A DNA stretch of 64,000 bases from Bacillus_BD sp963708895 (GTDB lineage: Bacteria > Bacillota > Bacilli > Bacillales > Cytobacillaceae). A program made the translations under genes and the position numbers. The notes beneath the pieces were generated by a model. The model was not told the origin of the DNA. It ran no database searches and saw only the letters and a list, made by a program, of their open reading frames with translations. Within the stretch, counting starts at the first letter, position 1, and every line of letters begins with the position of its first letter. The stretch is from positions 620,001 to 684,000 of the forward strand of contig CAVPUE010000002.1 of NCBI GenBank assembly GCA_963708895.1, in the 5' to 3' direction. Positions 15,695 to 24,327 of the stretch are shown here, piece after piece.

Positions 15695-16090
15695 GTGTCA
15701 GAAGTTATCTCTTCTATAATTGCAACTTTCGTGACTATTCCATTATTAGGGTATATAATCGTTTTTGTAATTAGTAAACTTTTAACAAAGAATCATCGTA
15801 AATCTGTAAAGATCGCTATTGATATCACAACTTTATTATTCGTGATTTCTGATTACTATTTTATCAAGGCTATTTGGGGGATATCGCTTTTTTGGCTCAT
15901 CTTGTTAATCATGGTGATTATTGCCATCGCGTTTGTCTTTGCCCATTGGAAAATAAATCATGAAATTCATTTTATAAAAGTATTTAAGGGATTTTGGCGG
16001 TTTAATTTTTTGTTCTTTGGTTTCATTTACATCCTTTTACTCATCTATGGTCTCATATTACGTATTATTATGGCCGTTTCATTAAGTTAA
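15695..16090 (+). CDS. DUF3397 small membrane protein
   Basis: A 131-aa very hydrophobic protein with four predicted transmembrane segments (residues about 5-27, 42-60, 64-86 and 103-127) and little else. It matches the position and shape of the DUF3397 family, which is commonly encoded between a panE-like gene and bshC in Bacillus; no function is known. The start is GTG at 15695, 10 bases after GGTGGAGGA, which lies inside the end of ylbQ, so co-transcription with ylbQ is likely. Confidence 0.8.
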   Translation: MSEVISSIIATFVTIPLLGYIIVFVISKLLTKNHRKSVKIAIDITTLLFVISDYYFIKAIWGISLFWLILLIMVIIAIAFVFAHWKINHEIHFIKVFKGFWRFNFLFFGFIYILLLIYGLILRIIMAVSLS

Positions 16091-16128
16091 AGAAGAAAAG
16101 GTACTACATATTAGAAAGGAAGTCATAA

Positions 16129-17757
16129 ATGGAGATGCTCAATCTCTCACTACCGGCAACCAATCGATTCGCAACGGGTTATCTTGCTGGTGCACCCGAA
16201 ATCCAAAATTTTTTTCATTATCAATATCAAAATAAATCCGACTATGAGGCAAGATTATTAGAACTAAAGAACCGTACATTTATGAGAAAAGAATTAGCTC
16301 TTTGTATTGAAGAGTATATGAAGCCTTTTCCAACATCTGAAGTAGTAAAGGACTCATTAACAAAGCTAGCTAATGATGATAATAGTGTTGTGGTAATTGG
16401 TGGACAACAGGCAGGGATTTTAACGGGTCCATTATATTCGATACATAAAGTGATTTCAATTATTGCTTTTGCTAAACAAAAAGAAGCTCAGTTGAATATA
16501 CCGGTTGTACCGATTTTCTGGATAGCAGGGGAAGATCATGATTTTCAAGAAGTGAATCATATCTATATGGAGAAAGAAGATAAAATTCAAAAAGTTACCT
16601 ACCCTGAAAAGGTTCTTGAAAAGAGAATGGTTACAGACATCGAACTGAATCAGGAACTTTGCTTGGAATGGGTGGAAGAAATCGTTAGTGAACTAGGTGA
16701 AACGGATTTCACCAATGATTTGCTTCAATTCATGAAAGAGGCTATTCAAAAGTCAAAAACATTTGTTGATTTTTTTGCTCACATCATCATGGAATTGTTC
16801 AAAAAAGAGGGCCTTTTGATTATAGATTCTGGTTATGCTGGTTTAAGAAATCTTGAAAAGGAAATATTCATATCTCAAGTTGAACAAGCGACCAAGGTAA
16901 CTAAATCTGTAAAAGACATGCAGAAAAAACTGATGAATATGGACTTTCAGCCATCGATCGATTTAAGTGATCAAGCGGCCAATTTATTTTATTATGATGA
17001 AAAATATAAAGAACGTATTCTACTTGAATTTGATGAAATCGATCAACTTTTTATTGGTAAGAATGGTGCTGTTCGATTTACTGAGGATGAATTAATCCAG
17101 GTAGCATCTGAATTTCCATATAAATTAAGTAATAATGTGGTGACTCGTCCCATAACGCAGGAAATCCTCTTTCCTACATTAGCCTTTATAGCGGGACCAG
17201 GGGAAATTGCTTATTGGGCGGAATTAAAACACGCCTTTGAATTATTTGCTATCAAAATGCCACCGATTGTGCCGCGATTAAATATTACTTTATTAGATCG
17301 TTCCGTTCAAACCGATTTACAGGAATTAGGACTGTCCATTGAGGAAGTATTAACAAATGGTACAGAGCAACACAAAAATGACTTTTTATTAAAGGTTAAA
17401 GATCATGAACTAGAACAGTTATTTCAGTTGACAAGAGATCAGCTATTGCGTAATTACCAATTAATTGAGGCAAAAGTTGATAAAGGATTATCACCACTTT
17501 TTAATAAAAACCGTGAGACCTTACTTAAACAACTAGCATTTATGGAAGAAAAAATGAATGATTCCTTAGAATTTAAGCATGCTGTCATCTTAAATAAATA
17601 TAAAAGAGTAGAGCATAGTTTAAGACCGTTAAATTCTCCACAAGAGAGAATTTTAAACCCACTACCTTTTATGAATGCCCACGGTATGGACTTGTTTACA
17701 GAATTATCTAAGTTACCATATGAATTTGATGGATTGCATAAGGTTATCAACATATAA
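16129..17757 (+). CDS. bshC: Bacillithiol synthase BshC
   Basis: A 542-aa enzyme that adds cysteine to GlcN-malate, the last step of bacillithiol synthesis, in the cytosol. Family motifs include LSLPATNRFATGYLAG at the N-terminus, VVIGGQQAGILTGPLYSIHK near residues 89-106 (nucleotide-like loop), IFWIAGEDHDFQEVNHIY near 128-145, and FIAGPGEIAYWAELK near 357. A C-terminal coiled coil runs from about 410 to 505, and the protein ends LPYEFDGLHKVI. Length is that of the family (about 540). AGAAAGGAAG lies before the ATG. It stands ahead of mraZ, as yllA does in B. subtilis, with a strong terminator between. Confidence 0.95.
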   Translation: MEMLNLSLPATNRFATGYLAGAPEIQNFFHYQYQNKSDYEARLLELKNRTFMRKELALCIEEYMKPFPTSEVVKDSLTKLANDDNSVVVIGGQQAGILTGPLYSIHKVISIIAFAKQKEAQLNIPVVPIFWIAGEDHDFQEVNHIYMEKEDKIQKVTYPEKVLEKRMVTDIELNQELCLEWVEEIVSELGETDFTNDLLQFMKEAIQKSKTFVDFFAHIIMELFKKEGLLIIDSGYAGLRNLEKEIFISQVEQATKVTKSVKDMQKKLMNMDFQPSIDLSDQAANLFYYDEKYKERILLEFDEIDQLFIGKNGAVRFTEDELIQVASEFPYKLSNNVVTRPITQEILFPTLAFIAGPGEIAYWAELKHAFELFAIKMPPIVPRLNITLLDRSVQTDLQELGLSIEEVLTNGTEQHKNDFLLKVKDHELEQLFQLTRDQLLRNYQLIEAKVDKGLSPLFNKNRETLLKQLAFMEEKMNDSLEFKHAVILNKYKRVEHSLRPLNSPQERILNPLPFMNAHGMDLFTELSKLPYEFDGLHKVINI

Positions 17758-17801
17758 AGGTAATAAGCCATTTAAATGAAAGTAATTTAAACAAGAATAC
17801 C

Positions 17802-17840
17802 GAAAAAGGAGACTTTCTAACGAGAGAGTCTCCTTTTTCA
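17802..17840 (+). terminator. Strong terminator after bshC
   Basis: A 16-bp stem GAAAAAGGAGACTTTC and complement, ending in a T tract, isolates bshC from the dcw cluster. Confidence 0.9.
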
Positions 17841-17894
17841 TGTTTTTTGTGTTATGGGGAAGTTTAACTTAAATTTTTGAAGGATTTTTGAAAT

Positions 17895-17964
17895 GTGGGG
17901 AGAATTATAAAAATATGGTGGAGGAAAGTGGAGGGATGTGGTAAAGTAATTTAAGAAAGTGGGG
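17895..17964 (+). promoter_or_regulatory. MraZ operator repeats ahead of mraZ
   Basis: GTGG-type repeats occur at 17895 (GTGGGG), 17918 (GTGGAG), 17928 (GTGGAG), 17938 (GTGGTA) and 17959 (GTGGGG). The three central ones are spaced exactly 10 bp apart. MraZ is known to bind tandem GTGGGN-like repeats in its own promoter and repress the dcw operon. I infer this is the autoregulatory operator; the last repeat overlaps the mraZ ribosome site. Confidence 0.7.
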
Positions 17965-17974
17965 GATAGCAGGT

Positions 17975-18406
17975 ATGTTCATGGGCGAATATCATCATAA
18001 TGTTGATACAAAAGGTCGCTTGATCGTACCAGCTAAATTCCGCGATAATTTGGGTGAAAGTTTTGTTTTAACGAGGGGTCTAGATCAATGTTTATTTGGT
18101 TATCCCCTTGATGAATGGAAAATAATAGAAGAAAAGCTTAAGAATCTTCCATTAACGAAAAAAGATGCACGTGCGTTTACTCGTTTCTTTTTCTCTGGTG
18201 CAACAGAATGTGAAATAGATAAACAAGGACGTATTAATATAGCTACACCACTGACCAACTATGCAAAGCTTGAAAAGGAATGTGTTGTATTAGGTGTTTC
18301 CAATCGTATTGAGATTTGGAATAAAGAAATTTGGGAAGAGTATTTTAATGAATCTGCGGATTCTTTTGCAGATATTGCAGAAAATATGATTGGGTTTGAT
18401 CTTTAA
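17975..18406 (+). CDS. mraZ: Transcriptional regulator MraZ
   Basis: A 143-aa protein of two AbrB-like half-domains (residues about 5-50 and 75-125) that assembles into a ring and represses its own operon. Sequence landmarks are MGEYHHNVDTKGRLIVPAKF, RGLDQCLFGYP, ARAFTRFFFSGATECEIDKQ and NRIEIWNKEIWEEY, with the two DxxGR signatures both present (DTKGR, DKQGR). The GTGGGGGA ribosome site lies 8 bases before the ATG. It is the first gene of the dcw cluster and has operator repeats in front. Confidence 0.97.
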   Translation: MFMGEYHHNVDTKGRLIVPAKFRDNLGESFVLTRGLDQCLFGYPLDEWKIIEEKLKNLPLTKKDARAFTRFFFSGATECEIDKQGRINIATPLTNYAKLEKECVVLGVSNRIEIWNKEIWEEYFNESADSFADIAENMIGFDL

Positions 18407-18446
18407 GTAAAACCTAGATCTGTTCTTATTGAAAAGGTGGACAACA

Positions 18447-19385
18447 ATGTTTAATCATAAAACGGTATTATTGGAAGAGGCTGTTAAAGGTTTGAATATG
18501 AATCCAGATGGAATTTACGTGGACTGTACCCTCGGAGGGGCAGGACATAGTGAATTGATTCTTTCAAAGCTTTCTGATAAAGGTAGATTATATGCGTTTG
18601 ATCAAGATGATGTCGCAATTGGGCACGCTAAAGAAAAATTAGCTCCTTTTGGAGAGAGGTTTAACTTAATAAAGAGTAACTTTCTTTATTTAGAAGAAGA
18701 ATTAAAAAAGAGAAATATTCTAAAAGTTGATGGAATTTTATATGATCTTGGTGTTTCATCCCCACAACTGGACACTCCTGAAAGAGGATTTAGTTACCAT
18801 CACGATGCCCCGCTTGATATGCGAATGGATAAGGATGCGCATTTAACTGCTTATGATGTGGTTAATGAATGGACATATGAAGCATTAGTCCGGATTTTTT
18901 TTCAATACGGCGAAGAGAAATTTTCAAAGCAAATCGCTCGAAAAATTGAAGCTGCTCGCGCGGATCATCCAATCGAAACGACTTTTCAATTAGTAGAATT
19001 GATAAAAGATGCGATTCCAGCACCTGCAAGAAGAAAAGGTGGCCATCCGGCAAAAAGAATCTTTCAAGCCATTCGAATTGCAGTTAATGATGAATTGAAA
19101 GTATTTGAAGAATCTTTAAATCAAGCCATTTCTTTACTGAATCCTGGTGGAAGAATAAGTGTCATCACTTTTCATTCTTTAGAGGATAGGATCTGTAAGG
19201 TTACTTTTAAAAAACAAAGTGAGATTCCAGAGTTACCACATGGATTGCCGATTATTCCAGAGGAATATAAGCCAAAGTTAAAAATTATTACTAGAAAGCC
19301 GATTACTCCTACAGAAGAAGAATTAGAAAATAATAACCGTGCCAGATCGGCCAAATTGAGAATTGCGGAAAAGGTTAATGAATAA
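18447..19385 (+). CDS. rsmH: 16S rRNA (cytosine(1402)-N(4))-methyltransferase RsmH
   Basis: A 312-aa SAM-dependent methyltransferase (MraW) that N4-methylates C1402 in the decoding centre of 16S rRNA. Motifs: HKTVLLEEAV, SAM-binding DCTLGGAGHS near residues 26-35, ILYDLGVSSPQLD near 98-110, PLDMRMD, and ITFHSLEDRICK near 243. The ATG at 18447 is chosen with AAGGTGG 6 bases before it; the TTG at 18429 is upstream of that site. It lies 40 bases after mraZ, in the same operon. Confidence 0.97.
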   Translation: MFNHKTVLLEEAVKGLNMNPDGIYVDCTLGGAGHSELILSKLSDKGRLYAFDQDDVAIGHAKEKLAPFGERFNLIKSNFLYLEEELKKRNILKVDGILYDLGVSSPQLDTPERGFSYHHDAPLDMRMDKDAHLTAYDVVNEWTYEALVRIFFQYGEEKFSKQIARKIEAARADHPIETTFQLVELIKDAIPAPARRKGGHPAKRIFQAIRIAVNDELKVFEESLNQAISLLNPGGRISVITFHSLEDRICKVTFKKQSEIPELPHGLPIIPEEYKPKLKIITRKPITPTEEELENNNRARSAKLRIAEKVNE

Positions 19386-19429
19386 TGCTCAAAAATATTG
19401 TTTTATACGATTAATGGAGGGATTAATGA

Positions 19430-19789
19430 ATGGCCAATTTAGCACGGCAGCTCCGACAAGAACAACAGCAACAGCAACAAACAGTTAAAGCTCCAAGAAG
19501 AATATTTAAACAGAGAAAAGGGCTTTCACCTGGGGAAAAAATAATAGGAATCGTATTTGGAGTACTTGTTTGTATTGGCTCGATCCAAATCATCTCCAAT
19601 CAGTCGGCCATTTATGGAATTAATAAAGATATTCAAGATATCGAAGTTGCGATTGGAACACAACAAAAGTCGAATAGTGATTTAAGCATTCAAGTAAGTG
19701 AATTAAGCCAGTATGACCGAATTAAAGAAAAGGCAAAAGCATTAGGACTCCAACTAAATGATCAAAATGTTAAGGTTGTGCAAGAGTAA
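19430..19789 (+). CDS. ftsL: Cell division protein FtsL
   Basis: A 119-aa bitopic membrane protein of the divisome. It has a basic, Gln-rich cytoplasmic tail (residues 1-35, with six consecutive Gln), one transmembrane helix (about 37-56) and an extracellular coiled-coil heptad region (about 58-105) that pairs with DivIC and DivIB. The sequence is not strongly conserved; the identity rests on this layout and the position between rsmH and pbpB. ATGGAGGG precedes the ATG. Its last base is shared with the pbpB start. Confidence 0.93.
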   Translation: MANLARQLRQEQQQQQQTVKAPRRIFKQRKGLSPGEKIIGIVFGVLVCIGSIQIISNQSAIYGINKDIQDIEVAIGTQQKSNSDLSIQVSELSQYDRIKEKAKALGLQLNDQNVKVVQE

Positions 19790-22053
19790 TGAATAAAAAG
19801 CAAAGAAATATTAATGTAGGAGCAGCGATATTATTTTTAATATTTAGCTTGCTCTTTTTTGTCTTGTTTCTCCGGTTCTTCTTTGTTCAGACGACAGGAG
19901 AAGTTAAAGGCCAGACGCTTGCAGCAAAGGCGGAGCAAATGTACTCAGATACAACGAAAATTGATGCTAAGCGTGGTAGTATTTATGACCAAAATGGGGA
20001 AATTATTGCAGAGGACCGAAGTTCATATAGCTTAATTGCCATTTTGGATGAAGATATGACTACAGACCCCAAAAAACCTAATCATGTAGTAGATTTAGAA
20101 AAAACGGCTTCACAATTGGCTAAACAAATCGATTTAACAGAATCAGAGATTTATGGAATATTAAAGACAGGTAAGGAAAAAGAAAGATTTCAAGTAGAGT
20201 TTGGTTCTGCGGGGAAAGATATTTCCTTTGGAACAAAAGGAAAAATAGAAGAAATGAAGCTACCTGGGATTACTTTTACAAGAAGTATGAAAAGATTTTA
20301 CCCAAATGGTATTTTTGCTTCACATGTTATCGGCTTTACAGAAAACGTCCAAGATAAAAATAACGAAAATCAAACAGTTGGTAAACATGGGATTGAGAAA
20401 AGTTTAGATTCAACTTTAGTGGGTAAGGATGGTTCTTATCAATTTAAGAGTGATGTATGGGGATATTTAATACCTGATGGAGACGAAAAAATCATACCAG
20501 CTCAAGACGGTAAGGATGTTTATTTAACGATTGATCGAAAAATCCAAATCATGCTGGAGGATGCCCTCAACAAAGTACAAGAAGAATATAATCCGAAAAA
20601 GTCGATGGCGATTGTAGCAGATGCCAAAACAGGAGAAATTTTGGCTATGGGTCAACGGCCTACCTTCAATCCACAAACCCGCGCGGGACTTGAAAATAGT
20701 TGGTATAATGAGGCGATTGAATTGCCGTTTGAACCAGGCTCAACGATGAAAATTTTTACCCTTTCTGCTGCGGTTGAAGAAGGGGTATTCAACCCGAACG
20801 AAACACTAGAATCTGGTCAGTATGTAATCGATCCAAAGTCAAGACCGATCTCAGATCATAATAGGGGAGTCGGATGGGGAACGATAACGTATTTAGAAGG
20901 TATACAAAGATCCTCTAATGTAGCATTTACAAAACTTGCGAATGAAAAGCTTGGTTTTGATAAGCTTGAGCTCTATTTGAAAAAGTTTGGTTTTGATCAA
21001 GTAACCGGAATTGATTTGCCGAACGAAAAGAAAGGTCAATTTGTGTATACATACCCACGGGAAAAAGCAACAACTGCTTTTGGACAAGGAAGTTCCGTGA
21101 CTCCTATTCAACAGGTTCAGGCTTTAACGGCCGTTACAAATGGCGGAAAAATGATGAGGCCACATGTTGTTGATAAAATAGTAGATCCAGTAACAGGAGA
21201 AACGGTTGAAGACAAACAACCCGAAGTGGTAGGTACACCCATTTCTGAAGAAACCGCTGCACAAGTAAGAGAGTATCTTGGTACGGTTATATCAGGAGAG
21301 CATGGCACAGCTAAAAAATTTGCTATAGAAGGATATGAGGTGGCAGGTAAGACAGGAACGGCACAGATTCCTGGTAATGGTGGCTATTTAACTGGACCAA
21401 CAAACTATTTGTTCTCGTTTCTTGGAATGGCTCCAAAAAATGATCCTGAGTTAATTGTTTATGTTGCTGTACAACAACCAGGTACTGGAAATTACGGTGA
21501 TGGTTCTAACGCGACATCATCTATCTTTACATCAGTCATGAAAAATAGTCTTCAATATAGACAAGTTGAACCAACTGTGAAAAAAACAACAACAAAAGTG
21601 ACGAACCCAAGTATTGAAGGTCTTTCTGTTACAGAGGCTACAGAAAAATTAACAGAAATCGGTTTAGAACCGATTGTCATTGGCAATGGTTCAAAAGTGG
21701 AGAGTCAAATTCCAGCAAAGGATGAAACTCTTCTTATTGGGGAAAAGGTTATGATTAAAACAGAAGGGGAATTAATTGCCCCTGACATGACGGGTTGGTC
21801 ATTAAGGGATGTCATGAAAGTGGCGAAGGTAGCGAATATGAAATTAAACAGTGTCGGAAATGGATTTGTCGTTAAACAAAACTACAAACCAGGGTCAAAG
21901 ATGTTTGATGGAGAATATTTAATCGTTGACTTGGATAAACCTAGTTCTAATAAGGTGGAGAATAGTGAATCAATTGAAAGTGAAACAGAAGACGAAGACG
22001 CAAACGAAGAAAGTCATCATGAAGATCAGAGTGAAGAGGAAATGGCAGATTAG
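19789..22053 (+). CDS. pbpB: Penicillin-binding protein 2B (division transpeptidase)
   Basis: A 754-aa class B PBP that cross-links septal peptidoglycan. It has one N-terminal transmembrane segment (about 10-32), a dimerisation domain, and the transpeptidase domain (about 250-600). The active-site motifs are STMK (Ser318), SSN (about 375) and KTGT (about 521). Two PASTA domains follow (about 605-660 and 665-715). A roughly 30-residue, very acidic tail then follows (rich in Glu/Asp, with two His), making it longer than the B. subtilis protein as I recall it. It starts on the ftsL stop (TAATG), so translation is coupled. Confidence 0.96.
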   Translation: MNKKQRNINVGAAILFLIFSLLFFVLFLRFFFVQTTGEVKGQTLAAKAEQMYSDTTKIDAKRGSIYDQNGEIIAEDRSSYSLIAILDEDMTTDPKKPNHVVDLEKTASQLAKQIDLTESEIYGILKTGKEKERFQVEFGSAGKDISFGTKGKIEEMKLPGITFTRSMKRFYPNGIFASHVIGFTENVQDKNNENQTVGKHGIEKSLDSTLVGKDGSYQFKSDVWGYLIPDGDEKIIPAQDGKDVYLTIDRKIQIMLEDALNKVQEEYNPKKSMAIVADAKTGEILAMGQRPTFNPQTRAGLENSWYNEAIELPFEPGSTMKIFTLSAAVEEGVFNPNETLESGQYVIDPKSRPISDHNRGVGWGTITYLEGIQRSSNVAFTKLANEKLGFDKLELYLKKFGFDQVTGIDLPNEKKGQFVYTYPREKATTAFGQGSSVTPIQQVQALTAVTNGGKMMRPHVVDKIVDPVTGETVEDKQPEVVGTPISEETAAQVREYLGTVISGEHGTAKKFAIEGYEVAGKTGTAQIPGNGGYLTGPTNYLFSFLGMAPKNDPELIVYVAVQQPGTGNYGDGSNATSSIFTSVMKNSLQYRQVEPTVKKTTTKVTNPSIEGLSVTEATEKLTEIGLEPIVIGNGSKVESQIPAKDETLLIGEKVMIKTEGELIAPDMTGWSLRDVMKVAKVANMKLNSVGNGFVVKQNYKPGSKMFDGEYLIVDLDKPSSNKVENSESIESETEDEDANEESHHEDQSEEEMAD

Positions 22054-22166
22054 TAGGATGAAAGCTAAATCTTAGTGAGTAGAGATCCCCATTCAACTTG
22101 AGTTCTATTGGAAATTGTACAAGCATATATTGGAACGAGCCATAATCTAAGGAGGTTCGTTCTTTT

Positions 22167-24101
22167 ATGCGTGTTTCGAATGTTACGGTTAGAAAGAGAT
22201 TGACTGTTGTTTTACTGGTTGGAATTTTTATTTTTTTCATCATTGATATGCGACTTGGTTATGTACAGTTTCTCTTAGGTGAGGATTTAACAGAAAGGGC
22301 TAAGGGGCTTTGGAGCAGAAATATACCGTTTGAACCAAAAAGAGGAGAAATTGTCGATCAAAATGGGATTGCTCTGGCCACTAATATTAGTTCCCCGACT
22401 GTTTATGTGGTACCAAGGCAAATTAAAAATCCTGCAGAAGCTTCTGAACAATTAGCATCTGTTTTAAATATGTCAACTGAAAAAGCATATGGATACATTA
22501 CAAAAAAGGCAAGTTCAGTGAAAATTCCAGAGGCTAGAAAAATTTCACATGAAAAAGCAAAGGAAGTTCGAGCCTTAGAAATTGAAGGCGTTTATATTGG
22601 GGAAGATTCAAAACGTCATTATCCATTTGGAAATTATCTCTCCCATGTTCTTGGGTTTGCAGGTATTGATAATCAGGGCTTAATGGGTCTAGAGTTATCC
22701 TACGATAAAGAATTAAGTGGGGAACAGGGTTCTGTAAAGTTTTATGCAAATGCTAAAGGTGAGAGAATGAATGATATGGCGGATGATTATGAGCCTCCTG
22801 TTGACGGTTTAGACCTGAAACTTACCATTAATTCAAAAATTCAAACGATTATGGAACGTGAATTTGATAATGCAGTAGCTACTTATCAGCCAGATGGAAT
22901 GATTGGGATTGCCATGAATCCGAAGACAGGAGAAATTCTTGCTATGTCAAGCAGACCTAGTTTTGATCCAGCAGATTTTCGGCATGTTGACCCAGATATT
23001 TATAACCGTAACCTTCCTATTTGGAGTTCATATGAGCCAGGATCAACCTTCAAAATCATCACGTTAGCAGCTGCACTTGAAGAGGGAAAAGTAAATTTAG
23101 AAAAGGAAAATTTTAATGATCCAGGTTTTGTAAAAGTGGGTGGAGCAAGACTGCGATGCTGGAAAAGTGGTGGCCATGGTGCTCAAAGTTTTCTAGAGGT
23201 TGTTCAGAACTCTTGTAACCCAGGCTTTGTTGAATTAGGTGAAAGACTTGGTAAAGATACATTATTTAAATATATTAAAAATTTTGGTTTTGGAGAGAAA
23301 ACGGGTATTGATCTCCAGGGCGAAGCCAAAGGGATTTTATTTAATTTAGATCGTGTTGGGCCTGTTGAGCAAGCAACAACAGCATTTGGACAAGGGGTTT
23401 CAGTTACACCCATTCAACAGGTTACGGCCGTTTCTGCAGCGATTAATGGTGGAACTTTGTATGCTCCTTATGTTGCTAGTGAATTGATTGATCCGAAAAC
23501 GGGTGAAGTAGTCATGAAAAAAACACCGGTTGCCAAGAAGCAGGTGATTTCAAAACAAACCTCTGAGAAAATCAGGCATGCCTTAGAAAGTGTTGTCGCT
23601 CAAGGGACGGGTGGTAATGCCTTTGTTGACGGTTATCGGGTTGGAGGAAAAACAGGAACGGCTCAGAAGGCTCAGAATGGACGTTATTTAGAGAATAATC
23701 ATATTGTCTCTTTTATTGGGTTTGCGCCTGCAGATGATCCACAAATTGTCATTTATGTGGCTGTTGATAATCCAAAAGGAACCGTACAGTTCGGGGGGAC
23801 GGTCGCAGCACCGATTGTTGGAAATATGATTGGTGATAGTTTACGTGTGATGGGAGTAGAACCGCGGAAAGATCAAATAGAAAAAGAATTAAAATGGAAT
23901 GATCCGGTCATGGTTGAAGTGCCTGATCTTGTAGGCATATCTAAAAGAGAAATACGTGAGTTAATGGTCAATTTAAAAATTGATTCAAGTGGAGAGGGAG
24001 AAGTCGTTGTGAAACAAACCCCTAAAGCTGGTGTTAAGATAAAAGAGGGTTCAGTGATTCGGTTATATTTTGGAGAATCAGAACCAACAAAAAGTGAATA
24101 A
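22167..24101 (+). CDS. spoVD: Sporulation penicillin-binding protein SpoVD
   Basis: A 644-aa class B PBP used for spore cortex synthesis with SpoVE. It has a transmembrane segment (about 12-32), a dimerisation domain and a transpeptidase domain with STFK (Ser near 293), SCN (near 349) and KTGT (near 495), then one C-terminal PASTA domain (about 578-640). A single PASTA and the SCN motif distinguish it from PbpB. AAGGAGG precedes the ATG. The 113-base gap after pbpB should hold its own mother-cell promoter, but I could not identify a clear SigE site. A terminator follows. Confidence 0.95.
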   Translation: MRVSNVTVRKRLTVVLLVGIFIFFIIDMRLGYVQFLLGEDLTERAKGLWSRNIPFEPKRGEIVDQNGIALATNISSPTVYVVPRQIKNPAEASEQLASVLNMSTEKAYGYITKKASSVKIPEARKISHEKAKEVRALEIEGVYIGEDSKRHYPFGNYLSHVLGFAGIDNQGLMGLELSYDKELSGEQGSVKFYANAKGERMNDMADDYEPPVDGLDLKLTINSKIQTIMEREFDNAVATYQPDGMIGIAMNPKTGEILAMSSRPSFDPADFRHVDPDIYNRNLPIWSSYEPGSTFKIITLAAALEEGKVNLEKENFNDPGFVKVGGARLRCWKSGGHGAQSFLEVVQNSCNPGFVELGERLGKDTLFKYIKNFGFGEKTGIDLQGEAKGILFNLDRVGPVEQATTAFGQGVSVTPIQQVTAVSAAINGGTLYAPYVASELIDPKTGEVVMKKTPVAKKQVISKQTSEKIRHALESVVAQGTGGNAFVDGYRVGGKTGTAQKAQNGRYLENNHIVSFIGFAPADDPQIVIYVAVDNPKGTVQFGGTVAAPIVGNMIGDSLRVMGVEPRKDQIEKELKWNDPVMVEVPDLVGISKREIRELMVNLKIDSSGEGEVVVKQTPKAGVKIKEGSVIRLYFGESEPTKSE

Positions 24102-24137
24102 ATAGAATTGAAGTCGAAATGATTCATATATATATGG

Positions 24138-24172
24138 TAGGGCGGCATATTTATTACGCCGCCCTATTTCTT
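24138..24172 (+). terminator. Terminator after spoVD
   Basis: A 9-bp GC-rich stem TAGGGCGGC / GCCGCCCTA followed by TTTCTTTC. Confidence 0.88.
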
Positions 24173-24327
24173 TCATTAAAGTTCTTATTTCAAATATTAA
24201 GCCTTCAATGATGATTTTTTAATACATAATAAAATGCAAATAGATTAATTACTGTTTATCATGTAAAATAATATCGTTATACATTTTTATAACTTCCATA
24301 GATATGTTTATTGAGAGGATGAAAAAA

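Noticed and set aside
19440..19490. CAA/CAG-rich tandem repeat
   Set aside because: It encodes the Gln-rich cytoplasmic tail of FtsL and stays in frame; no sign of a separate element.
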